The notes: a model not told the origin generated them from the sequence alone. A stretch of DNA of 64,000 nt from Deinandra increscens subsp. villosa (GCA_039602395.1 JBCNJP010000025.1:49123980-49187979), one strand, 5' to 3'; counted from the stretch's first letter, positions 1-11,004 are shown. Translations and numbers: made by a program.

Positions 1-49
<49 letters not shown>
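1..49. repeat. (AT)n microsatellite, left part of Helitron target
   Basis: Pure AT dinucleotide repeat from the window edge up to the Helitron terminus at 50. A matching AT tract resumes at 11,005 on the other side of the Helitron, so the two are probably one microsatellite split by the insertion. Confidence 0.9.
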
Positions 50-50
<1 letters not shown>

Positions 51-2097
51 TAGCCGTGTGCCCGCGCGTTGCGGCGGCAACAGTGTATAGCGTGTTATTC
101 GTCTTCCGTTCGCTTGTTATGGCGGCACGATAATTTACATCGGGGTATTCGTTTTTTCAATGCGATGCGGTCTGGTGTCAACTTATAATGATGTATATGC
201 ACGTTCATTGGCGGAAACATACCAAATGTTCAATGTTTGATAGATAATTAAAAATGTGTTGGGAATCATGAAAGTTCGCAAAATGTATTGGCACTCTAAC
301 TTCCTTCTTTCCACATACTACTTTCTATGGGGATAGCAAGATTACATAACTTTTACTTACATGCCTACAAAATTTAGCCTCTTTTACTTGCTATGAATAA
401 TACACCCCTATTAAAACAATGTTATGTTTAAGTTACGAGCGCGTTGCGACGGATGACCAGTTCACGATACATTTTATTATACGCGCAACATTCTTTAGAA
501 TCATTCTAAATAACATAAAGCATCACGACAGCCACCAGTTTATAAGATGAGTAAATTTTATAATCACATTATACATGACACAATGCAAAACGATAATATC
601 TTACAAATATAAAAGGAACAAAACTCATAAAAAATGTCTTCAAAGAACACCATAATTGCCACATTCACATATATAGAAAAAAAATAAACCATTATATACT
701 ACAAAACTCGTCATATGAATGAAGATTAAAACGACAAAACCATTCAAAAGTAAAAAACTGACGAACATTATGCAGTAATAAGATGAGGTAAAAAACCTAA
801 TACAAAGATGTAAGAGAAAAAAACATGCATATCAATATTGCTTAAGGTGGTATGATACCACTTAATACTAAAGTTCCAATACACATAACTATTATGAAAA
901 TCACAGATGTATGGTAACTATAAAAAATAACAAACACACCATAACAGGTTGTCGATGAAAAGAACCTGTTTGAAAACGAAACCAACGTAAGGACATAGGA
1001 AATGCAATAACCAACACACAGATGTGTCGAGCCTAAAGTTAACAAAGAAAGTAACATCAACATCGAAAGCGTTAATAAGATTACCGACGTATACCTCGTG
1101 TTTGCAGGAAACTCATATGTATGTTCAATGTAGGTTGTGAGTTCGCTGCTGTAAATAAGGCCTGTAATTAGATTAATGCCCTGGAAAGCATCGAGGCTTA
1201 CTGGCTATGCATTTATGAGTCATTAGAAGTTCAATACAATACAAACATCAGTTGTTGACACATACTAAGGAGTGTGAGATTTACAAATGTAAAATAGTAC
1301 TTATCGTAAATATTAATGGTTAAAGATCTAGAATGGTTCATCTGGCGGTGACAGAAAATCACCCCTGTTTATGAAGGTCTTTTTACTTCATAATCCAACT
1401 GCTTTCTTCTTATTCATCTGTCGAGTCCAGGTCCCTAATCTTTTTCATGTCACTAATTCCCGTGCCTACATAGAGTAAAAATTATCATGTGAAGTCGATA
1501 GTAATCAATTTAATCATCTCCTTATCTTTAGGTAATAATACGAACTAAGTTTGCTAATTAAATTGAAACTATTATCCTTGTCAAAGCTAGTAAGTATGAT
1601 GATGTTCCATACATGCAGATTAATAGAAACGAAATTTCATAAAAAAAAATTACCCTTTTCTAGTAGGTGTTTGCAAAGTCATTATCTGACGCACACCGTG
1701 ACCCTTTATTAAGAAAAGCACCTGCAATTTTATTTGGATCAAGTTTAGTATAACTCGAAATAGAAATAATGAGCACATAAGGAAATTTTTCTTAAAAATA
1801 GGAATGGATTCTAATTATGCATATTAGGATTATAAACCATAGTTTTCATGAGACCCCAACAATGCCAAACCTATTATTTATAACCCGCATCACACACACA
1901 CACACATATATATATATGTGGGTCAGTTTATAAAAGATCCAAAACCAGATTAAAAATAAAAATAAAAAATCAATTAATCTGATATTTAACTCAAAGGTAT
2001 TAAAGAGATGAAACTATGCATAGAGAGTAAACATGTAAGCACTCCAGTATTTGGTGACGATTCCCCATCAAGATTCAAATCTAAAAGATAACTAAAA

Positions 2098-2542
2098 TGT
2101 TGATCGAATCCTGAAATCGTTAATATAAATAAATACAGATAATAATATAAAGATTACCTGTAGTGAACTGGTTGAGATCGGCAGCAGTCAGGTTGTCCAT
2201 TCCTGTTAATAGCCTTGGTTCCCCTTTAGGGTGTATAGCTAATGATGGGAAAAGGATTCGTGAAGATCACGAATCAGAGAGAGAGAGAGAGCCGAGATAG
2301 AGAGAGAGATCGGTTTAGGGTGGTGGTGATTAACCTTTAATCTCTCCCTAAGAGCCTCTATTTATAATACACCCAAGGGGAAACCCTAGCCCATCTAGAA
2401 AGGGTAATTACGTCCATCAAGTAATACCAGATAGGGTTAAAACCGTAATTGATTATTTAAGATAAATGATTAAAGGACATAAGATATTTATTTATATATA
2501 TACCGAAATATATTAAGATATATAAATAAATATTGTCTTACA
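2098..2542 (-). repeat. 3' LTR of copia element
   Basis: 445 bp, begins TGTTGATCG and ends GTCTTACA on the plus strand. It matches the LTR at 8,491-8,939 along its whole length with about three substitutions and a GA-run length difference. Confidence 0.95.
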
Positions 2543-2553
2543 TTCTCCCACTT
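2543..2553 (-). other. Polypurine tract of copia element
   Basis: On the element strand AAGTGGGAGAA lies immediately upstream of the 3' LTR. This is the expected place and composition for the plus-strand DNA primer. Confidence 0.85.
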
Positions 2554-2858
2554 GGCCGAATGATCATTTATATGAGGTACTAGATAAGTCTGATCAGAAT
2601 TTAGTACTCATTTCAATTTTAAACCAAAATTGCAGCAGAAAAATACAGTCATAGAGTTGATTATCCAACTCAAGACCCCCATTAATCATACTACAATCCC
2701 AAATTTAAAATTCAACATAAATTTAGAATCAATTACAAAAGTAAGCCCTTCCGTTGATTTATAATAAAGCTGTCTATATGTCAATAAGGCATGCATAACA
2801 TATTAAGAGACAAAATCAATCGTAAGAGGAAATTTTATTAATAAGAAGTACAATATGC

Positions 2859-5800
2859 TTAGTTAAGGTCTTTAGTAAAGCCCATTCTCGAAATAAGATC
2901 TTCGAACACTTTAATTGGGAGACCTTTAGTCATCGGATCCGCAAGAATATCTTTAGTACTTATATACTCAATACAAAGAACATTTTCCTCAACTCGTTCA
3001 CGAACGAACAAATACTTTGTATCGAGGTACAGTCCAGCGCCAGTCGAACTGTTACTGTTCGAGAAAGTAACGGCAGCTGAGTTATCACAATAAAGCTTCA
3101 ATGGTCTGGAAATGGAATTAACAATTTTGAGTCCAGCTATCAGATTTCTAAGCAACATTCCATGACAGGTTGCATTGTAAACAGCAATGTACTCTGCCAT
3201 CATAGTGGATGTTGTAGTTAGCTGTTGTTTATGACTCTTCCATGAAATGGGCCCGCCTGCTAACATAAAGATGTATCCAGAAGTGGATTTCTTATCATCT
3301 TTACATTTGACAAAATCAGAATCTGAGTATCCGACTAACTCCAAATTGTCGCTTCTTCTGTAAGTCAGTTTGTAGTCTCTCGTCCCATTCAGATATCTAA
3401 GAACTTTCTTAGCTGCTGTCCAGTGATCATGGCCAGGATTAGTCTGATAACGGCCTAACATACCAGCAACGTAAGCAATATCTGGACGAGTACAGACTTG
3501 AGCATACATAATACTACCGACTACAGACGCATAAGGTATCATTCTCATTTGCTCCTTTTCTTCATCTGTTTTCGGACATTGAAACGAACCGAAAACGTCT
3601 CCTTTAACTACAGGAGCTTTTGAGGGGTTACTATGTTGCATGTTATATCGAGCAAGGACACGCTCAATGTAAGCCTTCTGGGACAGGCCTAAGATCCCTT
3701 TAGCTCTATCTCGGTGAATTTCGATGCCTATAACGTAAGAGGCTTCTCCGAGATCTTTCATGTCAAAGTTAAGCGAAAGTAACCGCTTTGACTCATGCAA
3801 CATGTCAAGACTATTACTTGCCAATAGAATGTCATCTACGTAAAGGACAAGTATAGTAAAGTTGCTCCCACTCATCTTAAGAAAGGTGCACTGGTCCACT
3901 TGATTCTTCAGGAAACCTTGTTTCTTCATGACTTCATCAAACTTTAAGTACCACTGACGCGATGCTTGTTTTAGCCCGTATATCGATTTCTTTAGCTTGC
4001 AGACTAAATGTTCTTGACCTTCTGGTTTAAACCCATCAGGCTGCGTCATGAACACTTCTTCATACAAGTCACCGTTCAGGAAAGCAGTTTTTACGTTCAT
4101 TTGATGTAGCTCTAAATCGAAATGAGCTACTAGGGCCGCAACGATCCTTAAGGAATCTTTTCGAGAGACAGGAGAAAAGGTCTCTTGATAGTCAATTCCC
4201 TCTTTTTGAGCGTAGCCTTTTGCAACCAATCGCGCTTTGTAGCGCTCAACGTTTCCTTGAGGATCCAGTTTAGTTTTAAAGACCCATTTACATCCTACCG
4301 GTTTTACACCGTCGGGTAATTCAACTAAATCCCAAACGTCATTTTTCTTCATGGATTCAAGCTCGTCAAGCATAGCTTTATTCCACTCAGAAGACTGATC
4401 ACTATTCATGGCTTCTTTATAAGAGGTTGGATCGATGAACTTTCCACCATCCGTTTCAAGCTCAGCCAGGAAAGTAACATAGTCGTCAAAGTTAGTAGGC
4501 TTTCTAACTCTTGTTGACTTCCTGGTTGGAACGACTGGTTCAGCGGGTTCAGCATTATTTTGTGGTTGTTCGTTTGGAATGTCGTCATGTACTGGTGAGG
4601 GAGGTTGAATGGGTGCAGTGTCAGCAACGGAGGCGTGTACAAGAGGAGTAATCGGAGTGATGGTAAGCGACGAAGAGTCCCTCCCCCCCGCGTCTTGTAC
4701 TTCACGCAGATCATCGAGAAAGTTTTCACTGCTCCCACTGATGTTATGATCTTCAAGGAACACGGCATTTCTGGTTTCTACGATACGAGTAACATGGGAA
4801 GGACAATAAAACCGATGACCTTTGGAATGTTCGGGATAACCGATGAAGTTACAGGTTACGGTTTTCATATCAAGCTTCTTTAAGAAGGGATTATAGAGTT
4901 TAGCCTCAGCAAGACAGCCCCATACTTTCATATGTCTTAGACTCGGTTTCCGTCCTGTCCAGAGTTCATAAGGAGTTTTAGGGACAGATTTGGACGGAAC
5001 TCTGTTGAGTATATAAACGGCTGCTTTTAAGGCTTCGGTCCAGAGAAATAAGGGTAAGCCCGAGTTGGCTAACATACTTCGTACCATGTTCATAAGGGTT
5101 CGGTTTCTCCTTTCAGCAACACCATTCTGTTGAGGAGTACCTGGCATGGTGTATTGGTTCACGATCCCCTGGCTTTTGCAAAACTCATAAAATGGACCAG
5201 GGGCGTGACCTAAGTCCGTATGTCTACCATAATACTCACCTCCTCTGTCCGATCTAACAACTTTGATTGGAAGACCGCATTGTTTTTCAACTTCAGTCTG
5301 ATAGTCTTTAAAAGTTGTTAGTGATTCAGATTTTTCTTTAATGAGATACAAGTACATATAACGAGAATAATCATCTATGAAAGTGATAAAAGAGTTATGT
5401 CCAGTAATTCCAACAGTAGAGTAGGGGCCACTAATATCAGTGTGAATAATTTCTAATAATTTAGAACTCCTAGTGGCACCTTTCTTATTAGTGGATGTCA
5501 TTTTGCCTTTGATGCAATCGACACATGTTCCAAAATCGGTGAAATCAAGAGATGGTAAAATTTCATCTTTCACGAGTTTCGCTAAGCGATCCCGCGAAAT
5601 ATGGCCTAAACGTTGATGCCATAACATAGATGAAGTTTCTAAGTCTCTTTTAGGTTTTCTTTTTGTTGTTGGTTGATTAATATTATAAGACAACAAAGAA
5701 TTAGAGAAAACATCATCCAGTTCTAATCGATAAAGTCCACCATCCAGATAACCAGAACCAAACACTTGAGAATTAAAATAGATAGTAAGTTTGCCATGAC

Positions 5801-5996
5801 CATGAGAAACATCAAAACCGTCCATGTCTAACTTTGGTCCTGATACAAGATTCCGAGTAAGCTCAGGAATATATAAGGTATCATAAAGTTTAATACATAA
5901 ACCAGTTTTCATAATAAGATGTAAAGTTCCCACGGCTTTAACGGCTAAATCTTTTCCATTCCCAAGCTTAAGCGTTCTTTGGTTTCTTTCCAGCAT
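2859..5996 (-). CDS. Copia pol: integrase, reverse transcriptase, RNase H
   Basis: Open for 1,045 codons from the first ATG after the stop that ends gag-protease; it lies in the same frame as gag, so this is the rest of one copia polyprotein. Visible parts in order: GAG-pre-integrase zinc site H127, H132, C158, C161; integrase core D187, D250 and E295 (in PQQNGVAERRNRT); linker rich in Pro and charged residues (about 430-505); RVT_2 reverse transcriptase from about 555, with YVDD at 719-722; RNase H from about 885 with D892/D894 and D971. Two odd residues: motif A reads HQMNVKTAFLNG, with Asn634 (codon 4,095-4,097, AAC) where the family has the first catalytic Asp; and RNase H reads STMMAEY, where many relatives have STMEAEY. 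Without its own gag start it probably cannot be made efficiently, so it is listed as an open but likely inactive frame. Confidence 0.9.
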   Translation of the reverse strand: MLERNQRTLKLGNGKDLAVKAVGTLHLIMKTGLCIKLYDTLYIPELTRNLVSGPKLDMDGFDVSHGHGKLTIYFNSQVFGSGYLDGGLYRLELDDVFSNSLLSYNINQPTTKRKPKRDLETSSMLWHQRLGHISRDRLAKLVKDEILPSLDFTDFGTCVDCIKGKMTSTNKKGATRSSKLLEIIHTDISGPYSTVGITGHNSFITFIDDYSRYMYLYLIKEKSESLTTFKDYQTEVEKQCGLPIKVVRSDRGGEYYGRHTDLGHAPGPFYEFCKSQGIVNQYTMPGTPQQNGVAERRNRTLMNMVRSMLANSGLPLFLWTEALKAAVYILNRVPSKSVPKTPYELWTGRKPSLRHMKVWGCLAEAKLYNPFLKKLDMKTVTCNFIGYPEHSKGHRFYCPSHVTRIVETRNAVFLEDHNISGSSENFLDDLREVQDAGGRDSSSLTITPITPLVHASVADTAPIQPPSPVHDDIPNEQPQNNAEPAEPVVPTRKSTRVRKPTNFDDYVTFLAELETDGGKFIDPTSYKEAMNSDQSSEWNKAMLDELESMKKNDVWDLVELPDGVKPVGCKWVFKTKLDPQGNVERYKARLVAKGYAQKEGIDYQETFSPVSRKDSLRIVAALVAHFDLELHQMNVKTAFLNGDLYEEVFMTQPDGFKPEGQEHLVCKLKKSIYGLKQASRQWYLKFDEVMKKQGFLKNQVDQCTFLKMSGSNFTILVLYVDDILLASNSLDMLHESKRLLSLNFDMKDLGEASYVIGIEIHRDRAKGILGLSQKAYIERVLARYNMQHSNPSKAPVVKGDVFGSFQCPKTDEEKEQMRMIPYASVVGSIMYAQVCTRPDIAYVAGMLGRYQTNPGHDHWTAAKKVLRYLNGTRDYKLTYRRSDNLELVGYSDSDFVKCKDDKKSTSGYIFMLAGGPISWKSHKQQLTTTSTMMAEYIAVYNATCHGMLLRNLIAGLKIVNSISRPLKLYCDNSAAVTFSNSNSSTGAGLYLDTKYLFVRERVEENVLCIEYISTKDILADPMTKGLPIKVFEDLISRMGFTKDLN

Positions 5997-6014
5997 CTGG
6001 AAAGAATGAAAACC

Positions 6015-6914
6015 CTAAGTAGAGTTAGTTACGTGGACCATAGAACCAGAATCAAACCACCATGAATTAGTTGGAACATTTAAATTAAAGGACTCAGTTA
6101 TCATATTAAGATGATTACCTTTCTTAGCCAGCCAATCCTTGAAACGATTGCAGTCCTTCTGTTTATGTCCAAGCTTGCGACAGAACTTGCAGTAAGGTTT
6201 GCTAGAATTGCTAGGGCCGGAAGATGATGTAGCTTGATCCTTCTTCTGAACCTTAGGATGCTCCCTTTGAATAGCCTTGCCCTTCCTCTTGTTGTTGGAG
6301 TTGGCAGTCACGAGGTAAGCAACTTCTGGTTTATCAAGCTTCTGACGCTCTTCCTCTTGCACGCACATTTCAATCAGCTCGCTCATCTTCCATTTATCCT
6401 TCTGAGCGTTGTAGTTGACCTTGAAAGTTTCAAAAGACACGGGAAGATAAGTCATAATGAAGTGAACCAGGAACGTCTCGCCAATCGGCATGTCTAAGGC
6501 CTTAAGTTTGTTGGCGTCATCGTTCATAACCATTAGATGCTTACGGATGCTGCCCTTTCCATCGTATTTAGTAGTCAGCAACTTGAGAATAAGGTTGCCA
6601 GCATGCACCTTAGATGTTCCCTTGTAGTACTCCTCCACGGACGCCAGGTAGGTCTTGGCATTGTCAGAATCTGGTATGGCCCCCCGGATGACAATGTCAA
6701 TGGACTTCTTCGTGATCAAAAGGCACATCTTGTTGCACTTGACCCATTTTTCATGAGCAGCCTTCTGTTCAGGAGTGCTCGAAGTAGTGAGGTCAGCAGG
6801 AGCATCATTAAGGAGTGCATGATCGAAGCCTAAAATGCCGAGAACCAGACTCAGAGAATCCTTCCAAGCAGCGTAGTTTGTTCCAGTCAGGGTTTCTATT
6901 CCGGAAGCCGAGGC
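6015..6914 (-). pseudogene. Copia gag-protease, broken start and premature stop
   Basis: An open frame of 299 codons ends in TAG (6,015-6,017). It starts like a copia UBN2-type gag (GTNYAAWKDSLSLVLG), has the nucleocapsid zinc knuckle CKFCRKLGHKQKDC (CX2CX4HX4C), and reaches the protease active site WWFDSG before the stop. The following pol is in the same frame, so a single nonsense change separates the two. The frame is preceded by a TAA (6,915-6,917) with no ATG; the first ATG is at 6,728, inside gag. Tnt1-like elements normally have one uninterrupted gag-pol frame, so both defects look like mutations and not a programmed layout, though stop suppression cannot be excluded. Confidence 0.85.
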
Positions 6915-7224
6915 TTAGAGTGGACAAGAGAGAGAGAATAATAAGATACTAAGCGAAGAGAGGTATAGGGAATAATCGGATAATTATAATATTATAATAA
7001 TTATAAGCATATGACATTAGTAATTATTATAATAATAAGCAGGCATAAGTAAGGACCATAGAAATGAAGCAAGTAAGTTGTGATAAGGTCTATAATAATC
7101 ACCAAAATTAATAGACAGAATAAAAGGTTCTACTAAGATGAATCAGCTTTCGCGTTGGTTACTTGCCTATCATCTAAGCATTATGAACTAAATGAGTGTA
7201 TGTGCATAAAGTGATGCATCACAT

Positions 7225-7511
7225 CAGCGTTGGCCAGAAATGATACACCATAAGCTTTATGTACAAATTAGTTTCGCTGAATACATGTGCAACTCATCAG
7301 CGTTGGCCAGAAGAGAAGCACTTGTATACGTAAGGCGAATGCTTAATTCTAAGTCGATAAACATTACAAAAACAACGAATCAGCGTTGGCCAGAATCGAG
7401 GTTTTAAAGATGTTATCAATTTAAGCGAATAGATTAGTTTTGAAGTAAATTGCCTGGTATTAGAAATAATTAGTGACATTAATTAAGGTAGCAAAACAGC
7501 GTTGGCCAGAA
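7225..7511 (-). repeat. Four interspersed 15-bp motifs in copia leader
   Basis: CAGCGTTGGCCAGAA (element strand TTCTGGCCAACGCTG) occurs exactly at 7,225, 7,298, 7,381 and 7,497, separated by unrelated AT-rich sequence. It lies in the untranslated leader between the primer site and gag. Confidence 0.9.
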
Positions 7512-7732
7512 TTACTACTTGTCATTTAACTAATACGAGGTAAGGAACTAATCTAAATTTTACTAGGTTTTGTAAAACATAAAAATTTTAAGGTTTTAAA
7601 CAAAACAAAATTTTAATATGAAGCCCCAATTTTAGCAGAAACCCCCATGTCAACAACCGCGGTGAGTCTCGAAAAAATTTTCTGAGGTTCGGGGCGGGAG
7701 TCCCGAAAAAATTTTCTGAGGGTACCCGGTCG

Positions 7733-8255
7733 AAAAGGGGTTTTCAATCGGAAAGGTATACCCTGATCGAAAAGTAAGCTTTTCGATCGAAAAAGGGGTA
7801 TCCGGTCGAAAAGGGTGTCCGATCGAAAAGTGTTACCCGATCGAAAAGTATGATTTTTCGATCGAAAAAGGGTATCTGATCGAAAAGCGAGCTTTTCGAT
7901 CGAAAAGTAGACTTTTCGGTTGGATCGAAAAGTCGGTCGAAAAACCATATGGCCTGATCGAAAAGCCGATCGAAAAGCCGTATGGTCCGATCGAAAAGTC
8001 AATCGAAAAGTCATATGGCCCGATCGAAAAGTCGATCGAAAAGCCACATGGTCCGATCGAAAAGTAGGGAACCAAGCCACATCTTTCGATCGGAAAGTGA
8101 GTCGAAAAGCCATATGGCCTGATCGAAAAGTCGATCGAAAAGGGCCATATGGTCCGATCGAAAAGTAGGGAACCAAGCCACATATTTCGATCGGAAAGTA
8201 AAACGTCTGGTCGAAAAGTAACCTTTTCGATCAAGAATTTGTATCTTGATCGAAA
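7733..8255 (-). repeat. TTTTCGATCGAAAA palindrome array in copia leader
   Basis: About two dozen copies of a (G)NTCGAAAAG unit on the plus strand, with several inverted TTTTCGATC copies that create perfect palindromes such as CTTTTCGATCGAAAAG (around 7,786 and 7,890). Higher-order repeats are visible: CCATATGG/CCGTATGG spacers recur, and GTCCGATCGAAAAGTAGGG recurs about 105 bp apart near 8,050 and 8,155. The unit lacks stop codons, so long spurious open frames cover it on both strands. Confidence 0.93.
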
Positions 8256-8476
8256 AGTGTATAATCCCTCGAAATCAGTTAGGGTTTTTAACGAGGTTTT
8301 CCAAAACTAAATCTGATTAGAGTTTTGTGTTTGTTTTAAAACCGATTTTCATTATGTACTTAAAAAGACATATTAGGGTTTCACGATTTTGAGACATAAT
8401 CGAAAAGCCCATTTATCTGATTTCGAAAATTAGGATTTTGATGATTTCAGAAACATGATTCGATTGAGCAACATAT

Positions 8477-8488
8477 GCTCTGATACCA
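8477..8488 (-). other. Primer binding site (initiator-Met tRNA)
   Basis: On the element strand TGGTATCAGAGC lies two bases after the 5' LTR. This is the standard complement to the 3' end of plant initiator methionine tRNA used by copia elements. Confidence 0.95.
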
Positions 8489-8490
8489 CA

Positions 8491-8939
8491 TGTTGATCGA
8501 ATCCTGAAATCGTTAATATAAATAAATACAGATAATAATATAAAGATTACCTGTAGTGAACTGGTTGAGATCAGCAGCAGTCAGGTTGTCCATTCCTGTT
8601 AATAGCCTTGGTTCCCCTTTAGGGTGTATAGCTAATGATGGGAAAAGGATTCGTGAAGATCACGAATCAGAGAGAGAGAGAGAGAGAGCCGAGATAGAGA
8701 GATAGATCGGTTTAGGGTGGTGGTGATTAACCTTTAATCTCTCCCTAAGAGCCTCTATTTATAATACACCCAAGGGGAAACCCTAGCCCATCTAGAAAGG
8801 GTAATTACGTCCATCAAGTAATACCAGATAGAGTTAAAACCGTAATTGATTATTTAAGATAAATGATTAAAGGACATAAGATATTTATTTATATATATAC
8901 CGAAATATATTAAGATATATAAATAAATATTGTCTTACA
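8491..8939 (-). repeat. 5' LTR of copia element
   Basis: 449 bp, TG...CA, partner of the LTR at 2,098-2,542, followed by the duplication TAAAA. Confidence 0.95.
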
Positions 8940-10214
8940 TAAAACCCAAATAAAAGTTAGTATTTTAACCTTTAAAATCATAATCTTGTTCTTGATAGTT
9001 GAAATTGGTTAATTGGGGTAATAGCAAACTCACAGTGCAACCACAATGAAGGTGACATGTCTTTTGCCTATTATAGCTATCAGTTATAAGTTTAGAGAGC
9101 ATGACAACAAAACAAAAAAAATAATGGAAGTTTAAATTTGCAAGTGGGCTGCTTGTTTCTATAATTTTGGGTAGGTAACTGACACATAATTTGGAATTCT
9201 TTAAAAAGAGTTATAGATGTTAGTTAACTAAAAGCGATCCATCTAAAACATATGCGATCAACGTGAGCATGAATCATTATTACCTCTGTCTAGAACGCTT
9301 TCTCACCTTGTTTGGAATCAGTTGCAAGAACTTAAACAAAGCAAAAAATTCACCATCATCATATTCAATAGCAGTTATTTAACTATAAAACTGAAACAAA
9401 GGACAAAACTCAAATAAAATCCAAAACACGTATACAACACAAATTCGAACCTCTTTAATACCAAAAGAATTAAATATTGGGTACTTTTTTCAAAATCAGA
9501 ATCAACAATAGCCAAATCATAATCTTAAAAAAGAAAAGATATGGCCACCCAAAACATTTGCTATACTAAAAACTTGCAACTTAATTTATTAGTAGTAAGT
9601 CAAACAGAAACGAACCTTTTTACATGAAGATGAAAACCTGTTGATTACAAAATCCTAAACTCAACCAAAATGAGAGTCATAATAGGTGAAATCGACATCA
9701 TATCTGGTAAACAAAGCATCAACAAGTCTAACTTGAGAAGATTAAATGTGTAAATCCAAGTAAACAAACCTTTGAATGATAATAACTCCAATCGTCTAAG
9801 ACAATAATTCATACATATAAGATCCATATACTGAACTAACTGATTCCTGTAGTCATGTAACTATTCGTTTCAGTCGAAAGTTAATCATTTAGTTATTTAT
9901 GTGTGGCATTATGCCGAAGTGAAGAGTGCAATAAAACATGCCTAGAATTTTTATCCAAAGGTGGGAAAGTAGAGTCCTCACATCAGGTCTCAGCCTAGCA
10001 TCCTGAAACAAAAAGTTGAATGTTATATGGAGCATGTATCACTGGATCATTATGATAATTTGCAAGTACAAAGCAACAGTTACCTGTTACAAATCAAATG
10101 CAAAATAAGCACTTTTTAGGTACATATCCTCCTCAGCAAACAACCAAAATGTCAACAGAAACCAAATGATAATAAAAATCACATATGGAATAAACCAAGG
10201 AGAATAACACGTAC

Positions 10215-10329
10215 GTTGTTATCCTCAGTACGTGAAAGAAGGGTTTTGCCAACATATCTAGTGTTAAATGGAGATGGCGCTTTGATATCATACCAATCCT
10301 TCTTCTAAAATGGATCGACTCTGTTTCAG
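10215..10329 (-). pseudogene. Captured exon of 40S ribosomal protein S3a (eS1)
   Basis: On the minus strand an exon bounded by a TATAG acceptor (10,330-10,334) and a GTACGT donor (10,209-10,214) encodes VDPF, a stop, then KKDWYDIKAPSPFNTRYVG and KTLLSRTEDNN. The KKDWYDIKAP and VGKTLxSRT blocks are hallmarks of the N-terminal part of plant ribosomal protein S3a. An in-frame TAG stands where the normal protein has a sense codon, and no S3a continuation was recognised downstream. The exon lies close to the 5' end of the Helitron and in its orientation, so it is read as a gene fragment picked up by the transposon and not a working gene. Confidence 0.75.
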
Positions 10330-11004
10330 CTATAAAAACGTAACAAAACTAAATGAAACAAACTTCGTAAGATGTAGAGAAGAAGAAACAAACGTTTATA
10401 TGGCCGATCAAGGAAGATTACAACTGCACAAACTAAAAAAGAAAGTAAAGACAAATTATAAAACAAAAAGATGAAGATAGGGCATCATCACCACACCTGA
10501 GAACAAAAAAGAGGAAAATCGAAGAGCTATCACACGAAGAGAGTAGTTAAGGAAAGTTTTACAAAATTAAGAACACAAAAAGGTTAAAAGTAAGAATCGA
10601 ACCTCATGGATCGTAGATAAACGCCTAGTGGTGATGTGTTTGTAATCGGGCGGTGGATAACCTCATGAATCGTAGATAAACCCTAGAGATGATAGGAGAT
10701 GATGGGGCGGTGAAGGCTGTTGGCAGGGAGGTGGTGGTAATCGGGCGGCAAAGGATTTTGGCAGCGAGGTGGTATTTTTTTTAGAGGAATGACTAAACCC
10801 TAGTAGATAAAGTTCTAAAATGTCACGCTTTCAAAATTTGAATCGGCCGCCCATTTTGAGTTCTTCATGCCCATTTAATCACTTGTAAGAGATTCAACAA
10901 TTGTGCATAAAATATTTGTACATTGTGCTTAAAAATTTGTAAAAATCTTAAGGATTCAACACTTGTGTTTTCACTCTCCAATATGCTTAATAATATAGTA
11001 TAGA

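Larger units (their letters stand above)
2098..8939 (-). mobile_element. Complete Ty1/copia LTR retrotransposon (Tnt1-like order)
   Basis: Two near-identical LTRs (2,098-2,542 and 8,491-8,939), both TG...CA, are flanked by a perfect 5-bp duplication TAAAA (2,093-2,097 and 8,940-8,944). On the minus strand the order is 5' LTR, initiator-Met tRNA primer site, about 1.5 kb repetitive leader, gag-protease, integrase, reverse transcriptase, RNase H, polypurine tract, 3' LTR; this is copia order. The LTRs differ by three visible substitutions and a 4-bp change in a GA run, so insertion was recent. The coding region is not intact: there is no ATG at the gag start, a stop codon just after the protease motif, and a catalytic-site change in RT. 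It is nested in the Helitron. Confidence 0.95.
50..11004 (-). mobile_element. Non-autonomous Helitron with captured exon and nested copia element
   Basis: Read on the minus strand the element starts with TCTATACTATATTATTAAGC (5' end at 11,004). It ends with a GC-rich stem-loop region (CCGCAACGCGCGG, around 60-76) followed by CTAG (50-53) and a flanking T. These are canonical plant Helitron termini: 5' TC, 3' hairpin plus CTRR, inserted between A and T. Both flanks are AT repeat, as expected for an A|T target with no target duplication. Removing the nested copia element and its duplication leaves about 4.1 kb. I see no Rep/helicase, so the copy is non-autonomous. It carries a ribosomal protein S3a exon near its 5' end. 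Remaining parts (54-2,097 and 8,945-10,214) are AT-rich, with exon-like pieces I cannot name. Confidence 0.82.

Noticed and set aside
842..1063. 73-codon hydrophobic frame in the Helitron
   Set aside because: Low-complexity AT-rich sequence, no family match, and no gene context.
7613..8234. Long overlapping open frames with FRSGHM/DRKVDRK repeats
   Set aside because: They arise because the TCGAAAAG repeat has no stop codons in several frames on both strands; they lie in the copia leader and show no protein family.
7733..8255. CRISPR-like array of short repeats
   Set aside because: Units are contiguous palindromes without unique spacers, in a plant retrotransposon leader.
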